A stretch of DNA of 64,000 bases from Beverwykella pulmonaria (taxonomy: Eukaryota > Ascomycota > Dothideomycetes > Pleosporales > Melanommataceae). Positions 12,147-23,003 of the stretch are shown piece by piece. The DNA is taken from contig BCHH01000002.1 of assembly GCA_001599595.1 (NCBI GenBank), positions 4,564,055 to 4,628,054 on the forward strand, written 5' to 3'. The notes beneath the pieces were generated by a model. The model made no database searches. It saw nothing but the letters and a program-made list of their open reading frames with translations, and was not told the DNA's origin. Every line of letters starts with the position of its first letter. Within the stretch, counting starts at the first letter, position 1. The position numbers and the translations under genes are program-made.

Positions 12147-12767
12147 ATGGTCACAGACAAGCCCGACGACAAGCCCAGCGACATGGTTAAGAGAAAGCCA
12201 CCGAAGAACGCAAAGCCCGGAAAGACCAAGAGCGTGCCTAATAAGCACCTTCACGCCAGAACTACCTTTTTGTACCAAGCAGCCACGTACTTGACGCTAC
12301 AGACCGCCGCCGCCGTTGAGACAGGGGAGAAACAAAAAGTGAATTCAGGTAGTGTAGCGATTCAGCCTTCTTGTGGGGGAGAGACCGGCTTCTCTACGCT
12401 TGCTCTCCAACTAGGATCTCACTTGCGCGCCGTATCACTTAAAGGGCAAGTACGGCTCTCAACTGACCTGAAGCGAACCGTGTGCAAGACATGCAATGCC
12501 ATCCTCATACCGGGCCAGACATCAACCCAGGTAGTGGAAAATGAAAGCAAAGGCGGGAAAAAGCTATGTGCCGATGTCTTGGTGATCGAGTGCACGTTTT
12601 GCGGTAGCAAGAAGCGATTTCCAGTCGGAGCAGCACGACAGCAACGGAAATCTAAGCGTGCGATGAAGAAGGGAGAAGTGCCTCCTAGCAAATTTCCAGT
12701 AGACGTCGATCAGTCCACTACGCCTATGATCCTGAGAGGCACAGATCAAAAGCCCAGTTCGAGTTAA
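12147..12767 (+). CDS. RPR2: RNase P protein subunit Rpr2/Rpp21-like
   Basis: Subunit of ribonuclease P, which matures tRNA 5' ends, nuclear. The frame from ATG 12147 is 206 codons. Features: basic N-terminus (KRKPPKNAKPGKTK), NKHLHARTTFLYQAATYL helix typical of the family, HLRAVSLKGQVRLS, and a zinc ribbon CKTCN...CTFCG with the conserved NESKGGKK between the Cys pairs. A basic tail KSKRAMKKG follows. A probable 66-nt intron at 12349-12414 (GTAGTG...CAACTAG) would remove a stretch absent from relatives as I recall them and leave 184 residues; it has no stop and keeps frame, so both forms are possible. The frame is open upstream to 12003, but the ATG at 12147 begins the family-like part. Confidence 0.88.
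   Translation: MVTDKPDDKPSDMVKRKPPKNAKPGKTKSVPNKHLHARTTFLYQAATYLTLQTAAAVETGEKQKVNSGSVAIQPSCGGETGFSTLALQLGSHLRAVSLKGQVRLSTDLKRTVCKTCNAILIPGQTSTQVVENESKGGKKLCADVLVIECTFCGSKKRFPVGAARQQRKSKRAMKKGEVPPSKFPVDVDQSTTPMILRGTDQKPSSS
12349..12414 (+). other. probable in-frame 66-nt intron of the RNase P subunit gene
   Basis: Begins GTAGTG and ends CCAACTAG. Removing it joins VNSG to SHLRAVSLK. Its length is a multiple of three with no stop, so retention would add 22 residues (GSVAIQPSCGGE and on) without breaking the protein. Confidence 0.6.
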
Positions 12768-12958
12768 GGTACCGCGATTTCCGAGTATGCCGCGATAAGG
12801 AAGCCTCTTGGAAGGTGTCTGGCCCTTACGATTTCGATTCAGTCGAGGCATCATTTGTACTCTGTATCTCCCGTGCGAGTCATTCAGCTGATATTGGCTT
12901 CGAGTATTGCTGAAGATGGTTCATATATGTCGATATTCGATGGGACTCTCAAACGGCT

Positions 12959-13876
12959 TTATACAGACTCGTCTCTCTCTATTTGCTTCTTCAAGAATGT
13001 CACAAGGTCGTCCAACTGCTCTGGTTCCTTCACCCAGTGCCCCTCTCTAGCAGCCCCGACGTACTCCCGCATTTCAGTTTCAACCTTAAGAGATTGGAAG
13101 ATCGACGACAGGTCGTGACAGTTGGTCACACTGACTACGAGATCCTATCACGCAGAAAAGCAATCAGCAAGGGTTTTGTGTACTCGGGAAGTCTTAGAAG
13201 AATTACGGACATCAGTTCCATGCCCCAGGCAGACTGGCATCTCCTGTAGACACTCCTGGACAGCATCCACGGAAACCAGAGGATCAAGCCCTAAGATCTC
13301 GAGGAAGGTGGTGGAAAGTTGCTTGACTCTCGCGTCCTGATGTTGGAGTGGTTCACCAACACCTGCGGCGCTCTTCGCTTCCCTGGTAAACGGCATCCAA
13401 GCGCCTATCCCAACGAACGCTCTCAAACTCCCCTTCGTTGCCGCCGCTCCAGTAAACAGCGACCACAGCGCCGTCGCCGACCCTTGCGAGAATCCGCCGA
13501 GGATAATCCTATCCGACTTCCCACCCAGCCTCTCAGCTTCCTCCTCAATAACACTTCTAACGAGAAGGATTCCATCTCTCAATCCGGCCACTTGGAGATC
13601 CTGCCTCTCACTTAGGTCCTCAAGGGAAAATGTATCGCACCACGCAGACCGCATCTCTTTGAATGGCGTACACCACCTTTCACCAGCATCTGGAAACACC
13701 CAACGGAAACTCGGAAAGCAAGCCGGCAGATTCTTGGGTGGTGCGGATGTTTTGAGCGCGAATAGGTCATTAGCAAATACCTTAGCTGTACTGCCCCTTC
13801 CATGGAGGAGGATGACTGTGTGGGTGTGTGGGCTGCCGGATTGTGGCTCAACAATGTAAGGGGCTGGGTTCGACAT
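12959..13876 (-). CDS. alpha/beta hydrolase, acyl-protein thioesterase/phospholipase-carboxylesterase type
   Basis: Exons 13211-13876 and 12959-13144 give 283 residues. Family members (lysophospholipase, acyl-protein thioesterase) are serine hydrolases of about 230-290 residues, usually cytosolic. Seen: oxyanion strand VILLHGRGSTA, nucleophile elbow IILGGFSQGSATA, catalytic Asp in GTDDLVVSV across the splice junction, and catalytic His in EGHWVKEPEQLDDLV. The 66-nt intron (13145-13210) uses donor GTCCGT, unusual but needed to build the GTDD motif; without splicing the protein would stop early and lack the His. Substrate is not predictable. It is convergent with the RNase P subunit gene, 191 bases apart. 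Confidence 0.88.
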
Positions 13877-15312
13877 GTTAGGTGCGCGTTAATTACCAGT
13901 CTGGATATTCAGATTTCCTTTTGAAGGGCAGCATGATGCCGAATTTATATGCTATCATGGTTGAATTTCAGGCAGCCACCATTCGATGCGAGGAATACGG
14001 TACCGGCTCTATTTTTAGCTACATTGAAAATTATTGAAAAGCCTTTGAGGTTAGCGGACAGAGGTGGTCAACCATAGCAGTGTCTTCCTTTTGGAATCAA
14101 ATGCTTTCAGTATGAACGCGAACTCGGTCTGTCTTCTACGATTGCTACGCGGCTAACGACTACAGTTTGCAGTACGTCCCCATTGCTTTGCGTGGATTTC
14201 GTACCTGTCTTTGTCTCTTGTCGTGAATGATTAAAGCATTTTACTTCGTAGTGAAAGAGAGCACTCGACTTCGTCTACCCGCAATATCTCAGCGTATGAG
14301 TTTCTTGAAAGAATTTTACGCACACTCTAGTACCTTTTATCACAAACCCAGTGTGCTCATTGTGTAACATAGGTGGACAAAAACTTTCTTTAAACCGCAT
14401 GCTCTATTCCACTTCATGTTTTTTATTTCTTAACAAGCGCTATTATTCGCACACGACCTTCTACTTCAGATTATTAACTACTATTCATGTTGGTCGAGTT
14501 TTTGGCATGAATTTACTCAGTATTAGACACTCTCGCTATCGAGATTCACTACGAAGTACAAAACTATTAGAGACTTGAATGGAGATGAATTTAGACAGAT
14601 GAGTTGTGTTTCTACTAACTGTATCCTTCGAGACATCTTCTCGCTTTGCGTTCCACGGGTATGCCGTGAAACTCTATTTGCAAGACATGAGAGGCAAAGC
14701 GTCCAGGACTCATGGCTGAGTTAGGTCGAGGAAAATTCCTGAGATGTGAGCAACTCTAGCGAATAGAAACAAGGAAGTGATTACCACGATGCATTGTGCT
14801 TGTATGAGCAAGATAATCAAATCTTGAGAACCTTTACAGGCAAAGTGAAAGTGATTTTCTACTTCGCCCTTTGTTAACATCATCTCAAAATAAGACAAGT
14901 ATGGAGATACGAGCACACAGTATTCTGTCTATGTACTCTACCCCTGACTAAATTATAAGTGCAGTCTACGGAGCATAACTTTCAGCGTTTGAAAATAATC
15001 AGAGGTGGATTGTATTAAAACCTGGAAGCACTGGGATTTAAGTGGATTTTGGGATATGGGAAGATTTCAAAATATATTAATGACACGTTCGGAGTGCGAA
15101 GTGCTGAGGGAAGCCTATATTGAATGTAAATTGTATATAATATTACTATTGGAAATTCCAAGAGCACCTGTTTACGCAAGAGTTTGAACACTTATCTTAT
15201 GGTACTTTTGGACGCAAATGTTCTTCGCGGACTAATTTCAAGACAAGATCGAATACAAGTAAGAACTTTTAGCTGACCCATTGCACAAAGAGAGGGATCC
15301 CATCGGACCTAC
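13877..15312. other. AT-rich intergenic stretch
   Basis: Only short frames without recognisable domains. From about 13920 the sequence becomes visibly AT-rich compared with the flanking genes. I see no transposase or polymerase motif, so I cannot say whether it is an old decayed repeat. Confidence 0.55.
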
Positions 15313-16038
15313 CTACTTTATGATTGGATTTAACTGCCTCGCAGGCAAGACCGCCTCGTGCTCCTCACGATCCTCAGGATCATCCGGGAGCTTCCAACCC
15401 ACGCCGTCGAGACAAGCATCGATAGTCAAGTCTTCAATGTGCATGACTTGATCACGTAAATTTCTACGGACTGAATCAAATATATTTTCGAGGTTCACTA
15501 GGTTCTCGTCATCGGAGTCACAGTCGAGATTCATGCCATCCAGTTTGGCGAGAATCAGGCTGAGCTTCTCTAGGTATGCTGCTTCGAGCTTTGTCTCAGC
15601 CTCTTGCATAGTAAATTTGAAGATCCTGATGCGGTGTGGAATGGCATTCCAGGCGTCTTGGTGGCGTTGATGAATGAAGACGACGTCGACGCCTTCGACA
15701 ACTGCCTTCTCCCAGTTGAATGATGGTCGGACACCCCGGTTGAGAATGACCTCAATCCTGCTTACGCGCTGGGAGTAGGTGGAAAGCGACGCCTTAATCT
15801 GGGTTTGACGCGCCTCGAGCGCCTTGATCACTTGGACTTCGCGGCATTTGAGACCGTTAGCTCCACGGCCGCAATCTTCCTCCTTCCGAACGGTCTGCAC
15901 TATGTGCAAGCCGTTGAAGCAAAATTTTGGAGCCAGGACCAAGACGTGCCCTGCTATGCGGTTGGCTGACTTGCAAGGTTTCAAGAGAACCTTGCGCGAG
16001 TGGCCGCATGCAAACTTGAGCTTAGAGAGTTGACACAT
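15313..16038 (-). CDS. hypothetical Cys/His-rich N-terminal protein
   Basis: Single-exon frame of 241 residues; I do not recognise a named family. The first 70 residues carry a regular set of possible metal ligands: CQLSKLKFACGH, then PCKSAN, KFCFNG, EEDCGRG and LKCREV. After this comes a predicted helical region with coiled-coil-like heptads (IKALEARQTQIKASL) and an acidic middle (LDCDSDDENLVNLEN). It ends acidic (DDPEDREEHEAV). Proteins starting with a CGH motif followed by Cys pairs occur widely as uncharacterised proteins in filamentous ascomycetes. No signal peptide or membrane segment. Flanked on both sides by AT-rich gene-poor DNA. Confidence 0.72.
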   Translation of the reverse strand: MCQLSKLKFACGHSRKVLLKPCKSANRIAGHVLVLAPKFCFNGLHIVQTVRKEEDCGRGANGLKCREVQVIKALEARQTQIKASLSTYSQRVSRIEVILNRGVRPSFNWEKAVVEGVDVVFIHQRHQDAWNAIPHRIRIFKFTMQEAETKLEAAYLEKLSLILAKLDGMNLDCDSDDENLVNLENIFDSVRRNLRDQVMHIEDLTIDACLDGVGWKLPDDPEDREEHEAVLPARQLNPIIK

Positions 16039-16802
16039 TGTGAGATGTGCTTCTTAGGCTTTAGTCTTTGGGAAGTGTGCTTTGGGTTGATGTGGGAGGA
16101 GGTAATCTGAATTTTCTTTGACGTCAGATCTATGCGGATGTTTGGGGAAGTATATTCGGGAAGGAAATAGCGGTGTTTATATGGTGGTTCTGGTGTGTAT
16201 CGAGTAAAGATTATACACGTAGGAAAGCAACATTGTATATTAGCAACAAGTACCCAATCCCCTCAGAGCATCTGGTCATGTGCCTGTCGAACCCTGAAAA
16301 AGTATCACTGAGTATTCTCCAATATTTGCACAGTGATGATGGAATATTCTTTATGAAGGCAACGTGCGCACAGGCTCAATGAAGCATTGTAGGAATACAG
16401 AATGAGGTAATTGCCAACGAACGGGGATTATTTGAGGGAGATATTTCTTCGCTTTTATTTTTGCAGTGTTTATTTGTTCATTTCTTGTTATAGTGAAATG
16501 ACACAAGATGTGACTGTAAGATAAGAAAGGCCTATGTGGTGTTTGTCAGCACTTGAGATGACAATCATTAAACTCCACCTTCTTACAATGTGGGGCCGTG
16601 ATGATAAGAGACGAGGTTGAGGGTGCTTAACTTTGCTCGTCCATGGAATGTAGAACGCGCTTGCACTAATACGCTAGGTAAGCCGATTCGCGAATGAAGT
16701 CACCTTCTCATCGATCGCATTTCTCTCAACAACCACAACGTATTTCAAGATGCCATTTCCACAGCAGATACCATTAATTTCTCTACCTTCAGCATCCTCT
16801 AA
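16039..16802. other. intergenic, nothing recognised
   Basis: Upstream region of both flanking, divergent genes. AT-rich, only short frames. Confidence 0.5.
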
Positions 16803-17701
16803 ATGCATTTCTGGTCCCTAATATCGCCTGCCTCAAGAGGCATTGGCTTCGCACTTGCAAGGAGGGTTCTACAGACGACAAATGCGCCGGTTGTTGTAAC
16901 AGCACGTAAAGATCTTGGGAAGGCGAAATGTGAGCTTCTCGAAGGCCTGGATGTTGATGATGAGAGGTTGACGGTTATGGAGGTCGATGTGCTAGGTACG
17001 CGATCTCTCGATTTCCGATACTATATTATTATGTGCAATTTATTGCAAGAATCAACATTATTCATCATGTAGCTGACTGAGAGATTATAGATGAATCCAC
17101 CATTAGCAATGCAGCGGCTGCATGCAAGGGCAAATTCCCTTCCAGCTCCCACCAACTCCAACTCGCTTTCATCGTACCAGGGCTACTCTTTCCTGAAAAA
17201 TCGCCTGCGCAAATAGACGCCGAAGATGCTCTATTGACGTTCCGTACCAACACGATCGGACCTATGCTCATGCTCAAACACTTCTCACCTTTCCTACCCA
17301 AGAAAAATGCATTCCAAGGTGAGACTGAGGATCGGGAAGTTTTCAAAGGCCTGCCATCGATCTCAACAACCGCCGTTATGTCCGCCCGTGTCGGTAGCAT
17401 AACAGACAACCGTCTGGGCGGCTGGTATAGCTACCGTGCCTCCAAAGCTGCTGTCAATCAAGTCGTGAGGACATTCGACAACCATCTCCGAGCCATGTCC
17501 GGAGACAACGCAATGGCGCTTGCTCTGCATCCTGGGACTGTGAAAACTGGGCTGAGCAAAGAGTTCTGGGGAAGCGTGAAGAAAGAGAAGCTGTTTGATC
17601 GTGATTGGGTCGCTGAGAGGCTGGTCGATGTAGTCAAGAGTGTTGGAGTCGACGGACGGGGAAAGTGCTGGGACTGGGATGGGAAGGAAGTACCGCCTTG
17701 A
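16803..17701 (+). CDS. short-chain dehydrogenase/reductase (SDR)
   Basis: Exons 16803-16995 and 17091-17701 give 267 residues. NAD(P)-binding motif SPASRGIGFALARRV takes the place of the classical TGxxxGIG; the active site shows SARVGSI (Ser) followed by YSYRASKAAVNQ (Tyr-x3-Lys), and HPGTVKTGLS follows as in many cytosolic SDRs. The intron 16996-17090 has donor GTACGC and acceptor GATTATAG and joins VMEVDVL to DESTISNAA. The start is less certain than the rest: the ATG at 16803 follows a stop, and an ATG at 16750 with an extra small intron is conceivable. Substrate cannot be predicted. Confidence 0.85.
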
Positions 17702-18867
17702 TACCGCCATCCTTTGAGCGTGAAGCGTCAGAACTTCTTCGGCATGTCATATTCACCACAGCATTTTCATCGGAAGCATTGATGCATCCACTTATTATCA
17801 TTTTTACTTCGACGCTATCGATATTCTTCGTTTGCACTTCCAAGTCGTTCTCCCATGAATCGCGACAACCTGCACTCTTCTATGGCATAGGAGCAAGATG
17901 CATGAACGATGTAGCGCTGAGCACCAGGTGATATCGTTTATTGTTAACCCTTGTTTTCGGTTTCCAATCTAGCGTTGGTTCCGGAGGAGAGAAGAAGCCG
18001 AACACAAATCTACGTTGGTACTCTCTTCACAACCCGAAACAATCAACAGCGATTCTAATTTCATCGCGGCGGAACGTTTCGATCGCCCGCTTTCGTCGAT
18101 CGTGAAGCCTTCCTCGGGCGGCTTTCTTCCTGAGTAATGGCAGAGTGAGTGAAAGAGACGAGTGAGAGTTCCGGCTGTGCCCCCATCTGCCTTTCAATTT
18201 CCTCTGTCCAGAAGGAACAACAATGGCGGAAGTTCAAACGCGGAGGAGAACACGGACCAAAGTCCGGCAGAGGGACAAGGCGTCGAGGTGGGAGCCAAAA
18301 TGACCAACAATGTTGGAAAAGGGGACACCTAGAGAACATATGAAGGGAATGACATTGAATAAGTCATGAAAAGAGAAGCGGAAACAGACGACGATGTTGG
18401 AAGGAGAAACACGAAGACGAATTTTGGTAACGACAACGCGAAGACGTAAGTCTGTGAACAAAATCCGCATAAGATGTAGGATGAAAAGTGAAGACAACTG
18501 AATGTGGATGATATTTAGGCATTGGAGGATTGGGTCGTCTGGCAGATTCACGACCTCGAGAAGTATTGGTACATGCAAGGCCTTTGGATGTGGGTTGATT
18601 CAACAAATAAAATTGCTCGTAAGGAATGTAACAGTGTTCCGCCCAACTATGCAATTATGAAAACGAATGCGAGGGTATCTTAACGTCGTACATGTACAGA
18701 TTGGTCCTTTCTCATACACAGATGTCCACCCACTTCCTTGATCTTCAGCCGATATAGAAACTCGCAGTTCCTCGTTACTTCCAATCCGAAGGCAAGCATC
18801 TGAACCCTTACCTCCTCAAAATCCCGCATTTCAACTTCCGATTCCGATATCTCCAATACATATTCCT
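17702..18867. other. convergent intergenic region, nothing recognised
   Basis: Lies between the 3' ends of the SDR and the kelch gene. 18060-18430 holds imperfectly repeated CCAACAT-containing pyrimidine-rich pieces on the minus strand, with no coding signature. Confidence 0.5.
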
Positions 18868-21365
18868 CTACCCCTTCCTCATCGACCCAATCCCGGAACT
18901 CAACGTCGATGCTCCTGCTGGTGGTGATGATGACCCCTGCGCCTGGAATTTTCCCCCAAACTTCTCCGGCTGCGCGTGGAACGGCTTCGAAAAACTAGGC
19001 GGCGACCGTGTAATCGGCATTTCGTACACTGTCGTCGCGGCCGGCATCTCGTGTGCCACTGCTACCACCGGCGGAGGGTAGTGCGGGTTCTGATCTAACG
19101 GATTGGGATGTTGGAATGGCATGGGAGAATTGGGGTTCTGTGGCATAGGGGGTGGCGGATGGTATGTGAAGTCGGTTGCCCGCTGGGTGACGGTTAGACT
19201 CCGTGTGAAGGGTGAGTGTTGGATTGGGGTGGAGAATTCTGGCGCGGAGCGTTGGGTTAGTGAGCGTGAGAAGGAGGTTTGTGTGTGGGCGCTGTGGGGC
19301 GTTGCGGGGTGTGAAGGTGGATAGTCTGGATGGGTATGCGTGGGTGGGTAGTCTGGATGCGGTGGCGGGTGGCTGTACTGTGGCCACATGTCGTCGGGGC
19401 CCTTGTGCATGTTTGGTGTGCCGAAGGCGGTTTGCATTGTGCGTGTTGATTGCGTGCGCGACATGTCGTGCGCGTGCGTGAGGGAGCGAGAGTCGGTTTC
19501 TGGGCCGCGTTTGCGTCGTCGAATAATGAGGCATGCGAAAATTCCTGCACAGAGGAGCCCGAACCCTGCGATGCCGCCTACGGCGCCGGCAATAATGGGC
19601 GTTTTGTTGGATTTGGATGGCTCGGAGGAGGTCGATGTGGGGGAGGCGGCCGCCGATGGATTAGGGATGAATCGTGTGGCGGCTCTTACGCCGGGCGTAT
19701 ATGTTCGTGAGAATTGGACTTTGAGATCTCGGTTTTTGAACCCGTTCGCTGGGGCTGTGGCCGTGGCACCCCCTGACGCGGCACCGCCGACTACTTTAAT
19801 GATCTCGTTTGGTACTTTGTATGTGGTTAGTTTGGGGTTGAATTGAGCCCATTTTTCTTTGGCCTGGCCGAGATTGAGGCCGTGCTGTCCGTAGATGGTG
19901 GGGACGTCACAGTCGGACGAGTTGGTGAAGTGGCCGCCCATGATAATCATTTGGGAGTTGCCGATGACATTGCAGGTTAGGGAGTGGTGGGGAAAGACGG
20001 CGCCGATATTATCTTCTTCTCTCGGCCAGAACTGGTTGACTATTAGATATGCTGTGGTGTGGAAGAATCGCAAGACTATCAGCTGGAAATAGAGAAATGC
20101 ATACCTTGATCCATTTGAATGATGGTAGACTTAGCACATATACGTCTCCATATCCCACGCCTTGGTCTATCGAAGCACCGCCGTAGAGATAACTGGATCG
20201 GCATTAGCAAGCATTCCAACACAGGCGAAACGGGAGCGCAAACATGTTATACGACGAACGGTCTTCAGCCCAAGTAGCACCCGCACAGAACCTTCGTCGG
20301 TCTTCTGGTACTTCACCGCTTGCGGTCTCGGTGTACCATTTGTTATTTCCGACATCGTACATGAATATTTGCTATGGCAATGTAAGCAACTACCGACCAA
20401 TTCGCTTTTTCACTCAGAAACGTACGCTCATTGAGATCTATACCTGTTAGCGAGTGATGGTAAATGGATAAAACAGAATACTTACTCCATTGACCGTGGA
20501 ATTGGCCACTTGTACCCCACCGAAATATACAAGAAGCCCAGCATCACCCACGGGTAGGTATACCATTGCGCCTTCTGCGCGAGGAACATCGTCGGGGCCA
20601 GATTGATTTCGAAACGAGCCCTTTAGCATATCATACACGATCATATCATTGAGAGCGGTGCGATCACCGTATCCCGGCACGGAGGTGTTGGTGAGCCATC
20701 CACCATAGTAATAACCTCTGGCTTTATCTTGCACAGTCGCACCAGCTCCTACTGCTGTTAGTCGTCTGTCGTGCTATCGCAGCGATCCACTTACCCCATG
20801 ATGCTCGATTAATGTCCGTTGTGCTAGCATTTGAGACGTTCCAAGTATTGTAAACAATATCGTAGTACCAGAGCGCAAACTCGTCAGGCTTTTCGTTTCC
20901 GAACTCGCCGCCATACTGATATACGATTTTGTTCGCTTCGTCCGACCAAAGGATCCCGCCGTGGACAGATGGAACGGTTTCGTTTTTAGCAAGTAGAGCT
21001 TGTTGGGGGAAGCCTTCGTTGTCTTCATCGAGGTTGCCAGCTTTGAGCCATGTGCCTTTATGATGATATGTTAGCAAAGAACAGAGCAGTGACAACTATG
21101 TCAATTGTGGTTGAGAAGAGCCCGTACTGGAGTAGTTAAGAGAGCCCGCTGAGATGGGTGACCAGTTGACTAGTCCTCCATCGATGTAGAGGTTGCGATC
21201 TACAACCTGTTTATCTATATTTAGTATCTCGTCCGAGTAAACTCGAGCATATCAACCTACAGTTGTCTGATGGCCGTGCAATCGACAAAAGTCCTTCAAC
21301 GGGTCCTTCTGCTGAAAAGAAAGAGAAACGAACGACAGAATGAAAAGTAAAAAGAATGAAAACAT
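18868..21365 (-). CDS. kelch-repeat single-pass membrane protein
   Basis: Exons 21261-21365, 21128-21206, 20795-21055, 20486-20748, 20426-20437, 20244-20371, 20105-20192 and 18868-20031 total 2100 nt, 699 residues. Layout: signal peptide MFSFFLLFILSFVSLS; a kelch beta-propeller with blades marked YIDGGLVNW, YQYGGEFG, YYYGGWL, VYFGGVQV, IYLYGGAS and MIIMGG; one transmembrane helix IIAGAVGGIAGFGLLCAGIF followed by the stop-transfer IIRRRKRG; and a long Pro/His/Ser-rich cytoplasmic tail. This is a common uncharacterised type in Pezizomycotina, probably a cell-surface or vacuolar membrane protein. Exon 5 is only 12 nt and codes ISMS; it is phase 0 with good splice signals on both sides and restores the expected blade (QIFMYDVGNNKWYTETASG follows). 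Function unknown. Confidence 0.87.
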
Positions 21366-23003
21366 TATGTCAAGCACTTCGACGTGCGTGTAGCTTCCGC
21401 GAGGCTGACCCACATGGGAGGGAATGAAATTCGGGGAAAACAGAGCAAAGGCAAAGTGCTGGCACGTAGTCTTTAAAGTTCCGCATTACGTCTCCCAGAC
21501 CGCAGCGTATGTATACCGCGTTCCTGCGCCCCAATCACCGGTGCCAACATTTCTTAGCCCTTCGCGGGAAAGTGATGTGTATTTGCGGAAATGTGTCGTG
21601 AGAGGTCACAATCATGCCAGGGTGTGGCGCGGTCGACGTAGCGAAGCCGGGGGTAAGCAGGAGAGGTGAACCAGCTCGGCCCGCGTGTCAGAGTCGCGAT
21701 GAACTCCGAGCGAGAAGTCTTAGGAATGTGCGAATGATCCCGGCAAGCATCTGGATGGAGGGACTGCGATATATTTTTCTTTGGTGCAGGCGCGCAAGCA
21801 GCTACGAAAAATGTACAGGCCATGGTGCAGGACGTGGAAGAGCACGTCTTGCATCCAAATAAATCGAAGAAATGCGAATCAGAGTACGGAAACTCCCAGT
21901 TTCGAGTGAGAAAAAGGCCTCGGCCAGAAACGGAAACTCTCAAGACGAAGGGGCTTGAGAAATGACGCCGCTGAGAAAGTCCCGAAGGATTAGGGCCAAG
22001 GATGGCTGGCACCAGCTGTCAAAGAAAGGTGCCTTTACAAGCCCGAAAAATCCCCATTATCAGCCGCAGCCCTGAAGCCCCAGACGCCTCATCGAGGCTT
22101 GGAGACACGCGACAAACATGATATGATAACGCGAACTCGAATTCCGTTGGCCATGACTGGTGCGATGATGGAAGAGGGAGGTTGGCAGCATCGGAGTGTT
22201 GAAGAGGTAAAACCGCGCTTTCCCGATACGGTTAAATGGCAGCGGACTTCGTGGTAAAGACCATTGACCGTAAATGTCTGTAGCGACATCTTGTGAAGGC
22301 ATTGTGTTCCAGGTTCCATTCGACTGATCGGTGCCTCGAGACTGCAGTTCAGAGACGAGACAAGTTTTGAGTCCAAAACTCGAATTATCACTGTGACACT
22401 CCCAGATGGCTTAGCATGAAATGGTGTCGAGACACGATGCCATTTCATCTGATATAAGCAAGCAAGAATAGATGGTCATAGTCATTCAGTTCGCTAAGCT
22501 TTTCCACAAAATCTTACTCTTTGGAGAAAAAGCATCGGTCGCATGCGTGACGGGGTATTTACGGATTCCCCTAAGCACCATTGACCCGATACTCTAACGC
22601 CCTTGTTTAAGACACTTTGGGACACATTTTCAACTTATGCTTATGTAGAAGGGATAGTCTTATCCTGTATTCGTGAAGTAAGCCAAAATGCAATTATTCA
22701 GGCTTTCGCCAACCTATGTCAATGCGTACAAGCTGATACATCAAAATCGATGTCTTTGAAGTTGAGAACCTTGCTTTTAGAGTCATCAGCCACACCAAGA
22801 TCAGCTACGAAGAGCGTATTTGGTATCGACTTGGCCAGAAAGAGGGGCCTTAATACCCTTTTATGATGGAGGAGATCCCTACGATAACTGAATTTTGGGC
22901 CCAAGACTCCTCGCTATCCAACCAATCCTGGACTAATTAACGAGCCCCCTCTGTTTACATGTCCCAGAAAATGCGCTCCATATGTGCCTATTCAACTCAT
23001 GCC
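21366..23003. other. intergenic, nothing recognised
   Basis: Contains the upstream region of the kelch gene and the 3' flank of the BRCT gene. Short frames on both strands show no family motif. Confidence 0.5.
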
